A DNA stretch of 31,633 nucleotides, from positions 1 to 31,633 of the IMG/VR virus record IMGVR_UViG_3300042934_000853, one strand, 5' to 3'. Origin of the DNA: a virus. A program made the position numbers and the translations under genes. Shown in pieces: positions 1 to 6,441 of this stretch (within the stretch, counting starts at the first letter, position 1; each line of letters opens with the position of its first letter). Below the pieces are notes generated by a model that was given only the letters and a program-made list of their open reading frames with translations, was not told where the DNA came from and ran no database searches.

Positions 1-283
1 CTCAAAGCCATGTGGCTCAAGGGGTTTCAGCAAATCTATTTGATTAATATTGTTCCATGTATTGATCGCGTTCCCATGGGTGTACCTGAGTACGGAACAA
101 GACATTTAGGAACAAACGTTTCCAAACGATGATGAAAATGCCGCCAAATCAACGTTTTTCAATTTACCGATTTCATACTTTGACAGTAACTTTTGAAATT
201 AGCGGTCAAGAAACGGTCAAAAAAGCGGTCAAATACACATGCATAAAAATCCCTCTATATCAACAATTATGGAGGATAAAATA
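1..283. other. Left edge, no confident gene; CGGTCAA direct repeats
   Basis: A plus-strand frame is open from the window edge to a TGA at 130-132 (43 codons, containing PMGVPEYGTRHLG). It could be the 3' end of a gene that starts outside the window, but I do not recognise it. From about 203 to 232 the heptamer CGGTCAA occurs three times (203, 214, 226), spaced 11 and 12 bp. This is close to one helical turn and is a possible protein-binding array upstream of the small gene at 284. A TTGACA hexamer lies at 180-185, but no good -10 follows at the usual distance. No RNA gene or att site could be recognised. Confidence 0.3.
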
Positions 284-463
284 ATGAAAAAATGGAATGC
301 AGTTGATGCATTAATTGAAGAAAACAACCGTAGCCTAATCGACCTCAGAAAATATGCAGACGAGCATCGATACAGCTTTAAGGACCGTGCCGTATACTAC
401 GCGGTCGAGAATGAAATCGAGCGACTTGAGAAGCAAAATAACTGGCTTGCTGAGCGGTCTTAA
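284..463 (+). CDS. Small hypothetical protein (59 aa)
   Basis: The frame is open from 239, but the start is set by GGAGG at 271-275, eight bases before the ATG at 284. The product begins MKKWNAVDALIEENN and is charged and helical, with a likely short coiled coil (NEIERLEKQNNWLAERS at the C-terminus). There is no membrane segment and no cysteine motif. Small proteins of this kind are common in phage and plasmid accessory regions. I do not recognise the family. It is followed after 47 bp by the next rightward gene and may be co-transcribed with it. Confidence 0.6.
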   Translation: MKKWNAVDALIEENNRSLIDLRKYADEHRYSFKDRAVYYAVENEIERLEKQNNWLAERS

Positions 464-510
464 GTGGTAAAATAAAGAAAATTGTTCTTCCTATATAAAG
501 AGGCGATCAT

Positions 511-942
511 ATGGCCAGATTGCATTACAATAAACGGATCCCGATTATCAAGAACCTGCTTTACTTGAACTTTAGCACCGGCCGTGGCTGGTCTCTTTCG
601 TTCGGACCTCCTGGTGCAAAAGTAAATTACGGCATTAACGACCATAAAAAACAGGTTTCTTTTGGTAAAGGCGGATTCCGGTATCGAAAAACTTTATCAA
701 ATGGTCGGTCAGCCGCCCAAACAGAAGCATACGTGAACCGCCGACCACCTGAAGAAAAAATTGATCACATGATCAGTAAGTATGTAAAGAAGCACTATGA
801 CCTCACCACTTGCACGATGCAGTCATTCAACTTTGAAGCATCAGCATGGCCACACGGCATCCAGATCACGCAGCAGGATGGCCGTAAGGAAATGGTTTAC
901 TGGGATTATAATGTAAATATTATTAGTGTGTACAACTTCTAA
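511..942 (+). CDS. DUF4236-like small protein
   Basis: This 143-aa protein starts at an ATG preceded by AGAGGCGATC. The N-terminal 60 residues carry the pattern of DUF4236-type domains: a basic start, then SLSFGPPGAKVNYG, then KQVSFGKGGFRYRKTL. These are short beta-rich repeats with conserved Gly, Ser and aromatic positions that family members use near the N-terminus. The rest (about 75-143) is of unknown nature, with an acidic/aromatic C-terminus (MVYWDYN). The function of the domain is not known. The gene ends four bases before a strong hairpin terminator. The assignment rests on motif resemblance only. Confidence 0.55.
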   Translation: MARLHYNKRIPIIKNLLYLNFSTGRGWSLSFGPPGAKVNYGINDHKKQVSFGKGGFRYRKTLSNGRSAAQTEAYVNRRPPEEKIDHMISKYVKKHYDLTTCTMQSFNFEASAWPHGIQITQQDGRKEMVYWDYNVNIISVYNF

Positions 943-946
943 TTCG

Positions 947-984
947 AAAACAGCTGAGTTCAGAGATCTGAACTCAGCTGTTTT
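947..984. terminator. Bidirectional Rho-independent terminator
   Basis: A perfect 17-bp inverted repeat (947-963 and 968-984) with a 4-nt loop (AGAT) is flanked by AAAA on the left and TTTT on the right, so it works in both directions. It separates the rightward gene ending at 942 from the leftward operon ending at 1016, which converge here. Confidence 0.9.
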
Positions 985-1015
985 AACTAAAATATTCATA
1001 AGTTAATTAATTTAC

Positions 1016-1624
1016 TTAAAGTTCTTTTCTCATCAGATCGTTGTTGATAAGTTTAATTGACTTGTCTAACACACCTATCAATTCTAAATATTTGTTCTCA
1101 TTCATGGTATAGCCCTTATCAGCAATTAATTTGATTAATCTGTAGGATGCCATTATTTTTTCTAGTGTACCTTCGCTTGTCTCTATGCCAATCATAGTTT
1201 TGCAATCATTCCAATTATCAACACTTAGATATGTAATAAAAGATCTATTGCTATTTTCTAGATAGTCGCTCTTACAGCTTTCAATAATTTTTTTGTTTGC
1301 TGACAATTCATTTTTAATTAATCTTAAAATGGCTGAATTACCTGCCTGACTTTTATTTTTTTCAAGATAAAATGTATTTTGAACCTGGTATGCTGCGACG
1401 ATATATGCAACAATCCCACCAATAATCCCACCAATAATATTTCCAATAGTTGAAACTAGATCTCCAGCATATGATACTTTCAAACTTTTTAAACTAAAAA
1501 AAAGTATACCTGAAAATGATGAGAGTAATCCTAAAATATAGCATAGAATAAGCATCATCAAAATTGATTTAATGGAAAATCCAACTTTATATTTTAGCCA
1601 TTTATTTTTCAACCCTATTTCCAC
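1016..1624 (-). CDS. Two-TM membrane protein, third gene of AT-rich cassette
   Basis: The product is about 200 aa. Two hydrophobic helices are visible: residues about 17-44 and 55-80, the second rich in small residues (GNIIGGIIGGIVAYIV). A largely helical, charged cytoplasmic-type domain follows (about 85-202). The topology resembles membrane effectors of phage-exclusion and abortive-infection systems, but I recognise no named family. The annotated start is a GTG that directly abuts the TAG of the upstream gene. A TTG at 1612 lies eight bases after AGGTGG and could be the true start (four residues shorter). The gene is AT-rich, the last gene of a three-gene leftward operon, and ends at the bidirectional hairpin. 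Confidence 0.75.
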   Translation of the reverse strand: MEIGLKNKWLKYKVGFSIKSILMMLILCYILGLLSSFSGILFFSLKSLKVSYAGDLVSTIGNIIGGIIGGIVAYIVAAYQVQNTFYLEKNKSQAGNSAILRLIKNELSANKKIIESCKSDYLENSNRSFITYLSVDNWNDCKTMIGIETSEGTLEKIMASYRLIKLIADKGYTMNENKYLELIGVLDKSIKLINNDLMRKEL

Positions 1625-2146
1625 CTACTTCATTAAATCAAACAAATCAGTTTTTAGCCTTCGAACATCTGAACTCGAAGATTTTTCGATATCAGACATC
1701 CGAAGGCTTGCAGCTTTTTTTGAAAAATTATTTCCTTTATAAAGTGCCGAATTGTTGTCAAAATTAATGTTTCGAGGCTTCTTTAGTAAAATGAAATAAA
1801 TTTCCGTTGATTCTCGAATTACATTTTCATTCAATTTAAAGCCACATTCTTTACAAGTAAGTTCTAAATTTTTCGGTTCAATATAACTATCCACTATCTT
1901 ATGTGAGCATATTGGACAATCAATGATGTATCTTGGTTTTAATAATTTTACATCAAATCGATACACACCTGCTGTAAATAAATCCAATGTATGTTCTAAA
2001 CTAATGTCGCAGTCAATACTAAATTGTAACGGATTAATGGTTTTTAAAGTATTTGATCTTCTCGTTCCTAGCCACCAATCCAGTATATCTACTGATTTAT
2101 CCGGAAATTTCGCCTTCTTTAAATTGTTTAAACAAGGAAAGAACAT
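1625..2146 (-). CDS. Zinc-ribbon protein, middle gene of AT-rich cassette
   Basis: This 173-aa protein has four cysteines in two CxxC pairs (C77/C80 in DCPIC and C98/C101 in CKECGF), a clear zinc ribbon. The N-terminal part (about 15-75), with DILDWWLGTRR, looks like a compact helical, possibly winged-helix domain leading into the ribbon. The tail (about 125-173) is basic and serine-rich. The start is well supported: AAGGAGG lies inside the upstream gene, eight bases before the ATG, so this gene overlaps the 3' end of the 399-aa gene by 50 bp. That arrangement suggests fixed stoichiometry. A role as an adaptor or nucleic-acid-binding subunit between its neighbours is inference. Confidence 0.75.
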   Translation of the reverse strand: MFFPCLNNLKKAKFPDKSVDILDWWLGTRRSNTLKTINPLQFSIDCDISLEHTLDLFTAGVYRFDVKLLKPRYIIDCPICSHKIVDSYIEPKNLELTCKECGFKLNENVIRESTEIYFILLKKPRNINFDNNSALYKGNNFSKKAASLRMSDIEKSSSSDVRRLKTDLFDLMK

Positions 2147-3296
2147 AGTCTTGATCCTCCTTAGACATCATTTGAACATTTTGAAACAAAATAATTATTC
2201 TCTCATTAGTAACTTCAATTTTCGTTTCAACTTGTTTAACTTCGCCATCATCACGAATAAACCATCTGATCCACAGCTTATTCAGTTGTTTTTGCTCATC
2301 AAGGGTCTCTCTTGTATCAAAATAAATATCAGCAATTTCGATGCCCTCATTATGAGATAGAGCATTTACTTTTGCACCAGACTGATCGGAAAAGTCGATT
2401 CTATCAACAATACCGTATTTATCATCTTGATATGACATGTATTCGTCTATATTTTCTAAAATAAGTGCCCTTTCAAGTAATCTGGCAACTCGATTAGGAA
2501 CATCAACCTGAACTTTATAGTCATTTAATCCGATCTTTTTAGAAAGATTCTTCACATAATTTTCAATATCTGGCATTATATCATTTGTTTTCTTTCTATA
2601 CGAGGCTTCTGCACGATCAGTCATCAATTTAAAAATATTATATAAAGTTTCTTTTTCACCATCCATGCTGAGGTAACTAATTCCGAAAGTTTTTTTCAAA
2701 AATATTTGATAATAGTTGAACACATTACTACTGTGTGATTGATCAACCAAAAAATTGTTTATTGGTCTTGTCTTAATTAGCATGTAGTTTTCACGAGGGA
2801 AAATATCAACCCAATCATAGTCATATAAAGTGTTAGTTATAATTCCTCTATCCTCATCTTCGACTTGTATATCATATGGACGTTTTATAGCCATTGATAT
2901 ACGGATAGTTTCGTCAGCTTCAGAATCAACGTTCAAATATACTAATTTCCCATTTTGAATATCTTCATCGTCGATAATAGCATTGTTAAAATCTTCGAAT
3001 GGCAGCCCGCTTTTTTGTAACTGTTGCCTCACTAACGCTTCACTACCGATAATTTTCAAACTTTCGATTGAAAAATCGCACCAAAATATTTGTCTATTTT
3101 TACTACTACTTAACTCATCAACAACAAATTGATTAAATTTTTCCAACAATATTTGATCATTATTGATATATTCTTCCACTCTATGAAAAGCATCCCCGCT
3201 AAATGGCTTACCATTTTTTCTTAAAAATGCTTGGCATCTATATTTAAAGACGAATTCCTTAATACCTCTAGATAAAGAAATCCTTGTGCTTGGCAT
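2097..3296 (-). CDS. Unknown 399-aa protein, first gene of AT-rich cassette
   Basis: I do not recognise this protein. It has no signal peptide, membrane segment, Walker motif or HNH/PD-ExK signature that I can see. The N-terminus (LSRGIKEFVFKYRCQAFLRKNGK) is basic. The middle is mixed alpha/beta with many acidic and aromatic residues (YDYDWVDIFPRENYMLIKTR). The C-terminal 130 residues look beta-rich (LWIRWFIRDDGEVKQVETKIEV). GGAGGAG sits five bases before the ATG. Leftward promoter elements are probable in the AT-rich 3300-3420 stretch. It is the largest member of a tightly packed three-gene operon (50-bp overlap, then abutting genes), consistent with a multi-subunit complex. As first gene it would be the sensor or enzymatic subunit (inference). 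Confidence 0.75.
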   Translation of the reverse strand: MPSTRISLSRGIKEFVFKYRCQAFLRKNGKPFSGDAFHRVEEYINNDQILLEKFNQFVVDELSSSKNRQIFWCDFSIESLKIIGSEALVRQQLQKSGLPFEDFNNAIIDDEDIQNGKLVYLNVDSEADETIRISMAIKRPYDIQVEDEDRGIITNTLYDYDWVDIFPRENYMLIKTRPINNFLVDQSHSSNVFNYYQIFLKKTFGISYLSMDGEKETLYNIFKLMTDRAEASYRKKTNDIMPDIENYVKNLSKKIGLNDYKVQVDVPNRVARLLERALILENIDEYMSYQDDKYGIVDRIDFSDQSGAKVNALSHNEGIEIADIYFDTRETLDEQKQLNKLWIRWFIRDDGEVKQVETKIEVTNERIIILFQNVQMMSKEDQDYVLSLFKQFKEGEISG

Positions 3297-3423
3297 AAAT
3301 TCTCCTCCACATTAGAAATTCAAAGTTAACTTAAATATACACCAAATGGAGAAAAATAGAGAATCCTTTTTTATCTTTTTTAATTATATGTTCCACAGCA
3401 TTGCCACAGCCAGACTGTCTCAA

Positions 3424-3606
3424 TTATTCTTTCTTTACTCGTTCAATCATCTCATCAATAATACTCCATCCGACCATGTGAAGCTGATGAATCGCTCTTT
3501 GCTGTTCTTCCTTGGTAGTGGTCGGCTCAACAACATGGATCATTGTATTGCCAATAATATATGTAACAGCATATTTTCCATTATTCCTAATTTTAAGTAT
3601 TACAAT
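3424..3606 (-). CDS. Small hypothetical protein (60 aa), probable ATT start
   Basis: A leftward frame encodes about 60 residues with good coding character (GKYAVTYIIGNTMIHVVEP, then a helical end MVGWSIIDEMIERVKKE). A near-perfect Shine-Dalgarno AAGGAGG (3611-3617) lies four bases upstream of an ATT codon at 3604-3606. No ATG, GTG or TTG exists in frame near it, the frame is closed upstream by a TGA, and the first in-frame ATG lies deep inside. The best reading is therefore initiation at ATT (as known for infC) or a mutated start codon. It resembles short phage proteins with a beta hairpin and a C-terminal helix, function unknown. It lies 127 bp upstream of the three-gene cassette and may be co-transcribed with it. 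Confidence 0.55.
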   Translation of the reverse strand: MVILKIRNNGKYAVTYIIGNTMIHVVEPTTTKEEQQRAIHQLHMVGWSIIDEMIERVKKE

Positions 3607-3708
3607 AACACCTCCTTGTTTTATCGTATATGTTCAGGGCGTCGGCGTAAATAAGTGATTATTGGTAACTATTTTAATATTTAGTAGTTAATGTTTTTAA
3701 AATAATTG

Positions 3709-3714
3709 TATAAT
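3709..3714 (+). promoter_or_regulatory. -10 element for the HIRAN-like gene
   Basis: A perfect TATAAT lies 22 bp before the ATG of the next gene, in an AT-rich stretch. The -35 region is weak (TTAATG-like at 3688-3693, spacing 15). The divergent leftward small gene starts about 100 bp away, so this is probably a divergent promoter region. Confidence 0.45.
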
Positions 3715-3735
3715 TCAATATAAGGGAGGAATTTT

Positions 3736-4257
3736 ATGATTGAGAAAAGAAAATTGATCAGAGAAACGCCTTTTTCCAAAGTCTTTGGAGATAGCACTGG
3801 AACATATGAATATATTGATTTCAAAGTAGCCGGGACATCTTTCAGACAAAAAGAAATAAAAAAAGCCATTCGCGAAGAAAAAGATATGGGGCTGCTTGAT
3901 GACCCATATCAAGGCATGACAAATAAAGAAATAAAAGAAATAACATTTGATGAACCAGTTTTTCAATATGACGGTCTTACTTTTAGCAAATGTGAATTGA
4001 AACTAGAACCTGATAATGATGTTGATAAAAAAGCTATCGCTGTCTACGTTAATGAATACAAAGTTGGGTTTGTTCCCCTTAAAGGGTTTAAAAAAGGTAA
4101 AGACTACTTATATGAAAAGTTGACAATGCAAACTAACATGAATTTCATGGTGGATTTACACGGTGGAAAATACAAAATAAATAGAGACGATGAACATATA
4201 GAAACCGGTCAATCTGATTACAAATTGTCTGCAGATGTGATCATAACATTAAAATGA
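3736..4257 (+). CDS. HIRAN-domain-like protein
   Basis: This 173-aa protein starts at an ATG six bases after AGGGAGGA. Two blocks match the HIRAN pattern: a start strand KVAGTSF (about 30-36) and the diagnostic LKLEPDNDVDKKAIAVY followed by YKVGFVP (about 88-114). The core has the form L-x-x-(E)P-x-N-x-x-D-x-x-A-I-x-V plus VGxVP. HIRAN domains bind DNA 3' ends or damaged DNA, and occur alone or fused to helicases and nucleases. Here the domain stands alone, with a roughly 45-residue insertion (about 40-85) between the first strand and the core. A role in DNA repair or defence is inference. It has its own promoter and is transcribed away from the phage late genes. Confidence 0.65.
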   Translation: MIEKRKLIRETPFSKVFGDSTGTYEYIDFKVAGTSFRQKEIKKAIREEKDMGLLDDPYQGMTNKEIKEITFDEPVFQYDGLTFSKCELKLEPDNDVDKKAIAVYVNEYKVGFVPLKGFKKGKDYLYEKLTMQTNMNFMVDLHGGKYKINRDDEHIETGQSDYKLSADVIITLK

Positions 4258-4716
4258 ATGGCATTTTTGAGAAATTGAGTAAATAGTTTTTCGTAATGGC
4301 TTAATCCCATGTTAAAAAATGTTAAAATTTATGAAGTATGTATTCTCCGATTGACTACTCACTCAGCATGCCTAGGATAGCTGAACTTTTGTCAATCAAT
4401 CAACAGCATTCGGAGAAGATGCCTTTTCAGTTAGCCATGTCTCGCGAAAACAAGACCATCCTATTGATTGATTTTGATCATGGTGAACCAGGCGTGGATT
4501 TGCACCACACAAAATGGCCGAGCAATTCCATCTCACGAGTTTTATTCAGAATAGATTGGACATCAGGAACGACTTAGAAACGCAAAAAAATTAACGACAC
4601 GACAATACAACGTGAAGGAAAACAACGATCACATCTGAATAATTACGGGTTCACTCCCGATGCTCCTATGCAAAGCACATGATAAGCGTCTACCTATTCC
4701 GCCACTGGTTCATAGA
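4258..4716. other. Region without a confident gene
   Basis: The stretch between the HIRAN-like gene and the 3' end of the sigma-like gene holds one rightward open frame, 4338-4577 (79 codons). Its composition looks partly coding (ENKTILLIDFDHGEPGVD), but it has no ribosome-binding site and no recognisable family. I read it as a possible gene fragment, not a live gene. At its right end (about 4640-4712) is the tRNA-like sequence listed separately. The expected tail-tip and lysis genes of the phage are not here. Confidence 0.4.
4640..4712 (-). other. tRNA(Leu)-like fragment, degenerate
   Basis: On the minus strand, 4710-4686 reads CCAGTGGCGG then AATAGGTAGACGC. This is a close match to the T8-G9, D-stem and GG-containing D-loop of bacterial leucine tRNAs. 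About 25 bases further on is a GC-rich hairpin CGGG-(6 nt)-CCCG (4646-4659), where a T-arm would sit. However, the T-loop sequence is wrong, no acceptor-stem complement or CCA is found downstream, and no clean 5-bp anticodon stem forms. It is best read as a tRNA relic or tRNA-mimicking attachment/regulatory sequence. The short hairpin followed by TAATTATT might also act as a weak terminator for the sigma-like gene. Confidence 0.3.
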
Positions 4717-5574
4717 TTAAGATAATTTGTATGTCGTTACCTCACTAGGTAGCCGTTCAGGATATTTCTTTCTGCAATATTTAATTGCCTTTTTTTCAAT
4801 TGTCGGATCAGGTTCTGCTAATAAATATTTAGCTGTTGGATAATCCAAGAACGTCGATAATGCATACGGCCAAATGCCTAATATTCTCGCAATATCATGT
4901 CTCTTTAAAAAGTCAAAATTTAAAGTTAAATATTTAATTTTTCCGTAATAAGATGCGTTAATGTTCTGCATTTTGGCTTCTACTTTTTTATTCGGGCAAC
5001 CATTGAAGTAAGCATCTGAAATAATATCGTTATTTACAAGCCACTGCTTTATTAATGCCTCCCCACGTTTTATATCCTTACTCACTTTACCAACAGGTTG
5101 ATTACACCGTTTAGAAATTTCTTGTTTGTCCTTGTCGTGAACATAATAATCTAAAATAATCTCTCTGAATACATCATTTTCATGGAATATTGCTTCTTCA
5201 ATTATTTTTATAATTTCTTTGTCTGAAACACCCAGTCCCTTGTGATCAGGAATCAAATCTTGAAAGTCAGTAGTTTTATCATCTTTACCTATTTGCGTTT
5301 GGAGACTAATCCATGAATTACAGCATTGTTTTGATTTTTTATAATGGCTATATAATGCTTGTTTCATTGCAGGAAACGCAATGGTAGAAAACTTAAATTC
5401 GGGCTTTGTCTCATAAATCCTAATTGCTTCTGCCAAACCTAAAAAACACCACCCTAGAATTTCTTCAAAATCATTATCAAAAAATCGAAAACGGTTTGCG
5501 ATGTAATATACCATCTTCTTTGAAGACTTAACCAGATCATTCATCCAATCATCTTCTTGAGTGATATTGCTCAT
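4717..5574 (-). CDS. Sigma-70-family protein with C-terminal extension
   Basis: This 285-aa protein has sigma region 2 at about 14-82: YYIANRFRFF, then DFEEILGWCFLGLAEAIRIYE and FKFSTIAFPAMKQALYSHY. This follows the core-binding and -10-recognition layout of sigma factors. After the typical linker (DLIPD at 106-110) comes a region-4-like HTH at about 124-179 (QEISKRCNQPVGKVSKDIKRGEA). A further 105 residues contain another HTH-like stretch (HDIARILGIWPYALSTFL). GGTGG precedes the ATG by nine bases. The gene lies 15 bp behind the repeat-protein gene, so the two form one unit. It probably directs RNA polymerase to specific promoters, possibly late ones, but this phage also has an ArpU/Xpf-like regulator. 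It is AT-rich compared with the capsid genes, suggesting separate acquisition. Confidence 0.75.
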   Translation of the reverse strand: MSNITQEDDWMNDLVKSSKKMVYYIANRFRFFDNDFEEILGWCFLGLAEAIRIYETKPEFKFSTIAFPAMKQALYSHYKKSKQCCNSWISLQTQIGKDDKTTDFQDLIPDHKGLGVSDKEIIKIIEEAIFHENDVFREIILDYYVHDKDKQEISKRCNQPVGKVSKDIKRGEALIKQWLVNNDIISDAYFNGCPNKKVEAKMQNINASYYGKIKYLTLNFDFLKRHDIARILGIWPYALSTFLDYPTAKYLLAEPDPTIEKKAIKYCRKKYPERLPSEVTTYKLS

Positions 5575-5589
5575 AAATACGTACCACCC

Positions 5590-6423
5590 TTACTTTTTTA
5601 TTTTCCTAAATTTCTTGTATCCTTCCAATGCTTGTTGTCTTCTTTCTTCATTGAGAAATTCACCATGAGGGAGACTTGGAATAGTGGCTGCTTGCTCTTT
5701 CGCCCAACCAAGTTTGTTAATTCTTGAACGATACGTTCCATAATTAATGCCACTTTTCTCCGCTTTCCGTGCAAACTCACTCTTACCACGCTTAACAGTT
5801 GCGAGAGCTGATAAAATTGGTGGCCATCCTCTACTAACTCTTGAAATGAGTGTCTTCTTTTTAATTCCATTCTTCTCAGCAAGATCTAAATAATTCGTAT
5901 AATTTGTTTCCTGTTTAATTCTGCACTTAACAGCAGGAATTGTTATCGCTTCTTGAACAGTCCATCCCGAACGATACACTCTTGATTTCATCGTGTTTTT
6001 TGATATCTCATTTTGCTCTGCAATTTTTTTGTGATCTGTTGTTATATGAAATAAATTGTTTTTATCATTCAGAATGCGTTTGTTGACAGTCTTTCGATAC
6101 GCTTTCCCTTCTTCAGCCGCCAACTTTAAGGCATCTTCTTTTGACATTATTGGTATTGTTGCCGCATCGTGTGGATCCCATAAGTTATCATGAATACGTG
6201 CATAGAGACACTTATAGTTAATACCATTTTGTTCTGCTAATTCAACAATTTCTTCGCTTATAACTTTAAATGGTCTTTTTGGACGTTCTGCTGCTTCTCT
6301 AAGACTCCAGCCGCTTCTAATTACTCTGTCCCTAAACACTTGGCGAGATATTCCATTTTCATTTGCACGTTTAAGCCATTTTTTCCAATCGGAACTGTTC
6401 AAACATAGGAATTGACTACTCAC
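5590..6423 (-). CDS. Tandem modular DNA-binding repeat protein
   Basis: This 277-aa protein consists of about six repeats, starting near residues 20, 63, 101, 135, 182 and 221. The unit is roughly A-E-x-N-G-I-x-x-x-T-x-x-x-R-(V/I)-x-x-x-G-W-x-x-x-x-A-x-T-x-P. Clear copies include ENGISRQVFRDRVIRSGW and KSGINYGTYRSRINKLGW. The third is degenerate. Such helix-turn-helix units ending in W-x-x-x-x-A-x-x-x-P occur as DNA-binding modules attached to phage HNH/homing endonucleases. No nuclease domain is visible here, and the protein ends in a basic tail. The start is a GTG 16 bp after the Dit stop, with a weak AGGACGG site. It is followed directly by the sigma-like gene. A specific long-site DNA binder working with that sigma protein is plausible; a homing-element remnant is the alternative. 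Confidence 0.7.
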   Translation of the reverse strand: MSSQFLCLNSSDWKKWLKRANENGISRQVFRDRVIRSGWSLREAAERPKRPFKVISEEIVELAEQNGINYKCLYARIHDNLWDPHDAATIPIMSKEDALKLAAEEGKAYRKTVNKRILNDKNNLFHITTDHKKIAEQNEISKNTMKSRVYRSGWTVQEAITIPAVKCRIKQETNYTNYLDLAEKNGIKKKTLISRVSRGWPPILSALATVKRGKSEFARKAEKSGINYGTYRSRINKLGWAKEQAATIPSLPHGEFLNEERRQQALEGYKKFRKIKK

Positions 6424-6441
6424 GCATATTCACCGTCCTAA

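Noticed and set aside
1923-2360. Rightward 145-codon frame
   Set aside because: It is antisense to the zinc-ribbon and 399-aa genes, has no ribosome-binding site and lacks protein-like composition.
3346-3654. Rightward 102-codon frame
   Set aside because: It lies antisense to the better supported 60-aa leftward gene, has no ribosome-binding site, and its composition (Asn/Phe/Ser-rich) is typical of an antisense shadow.
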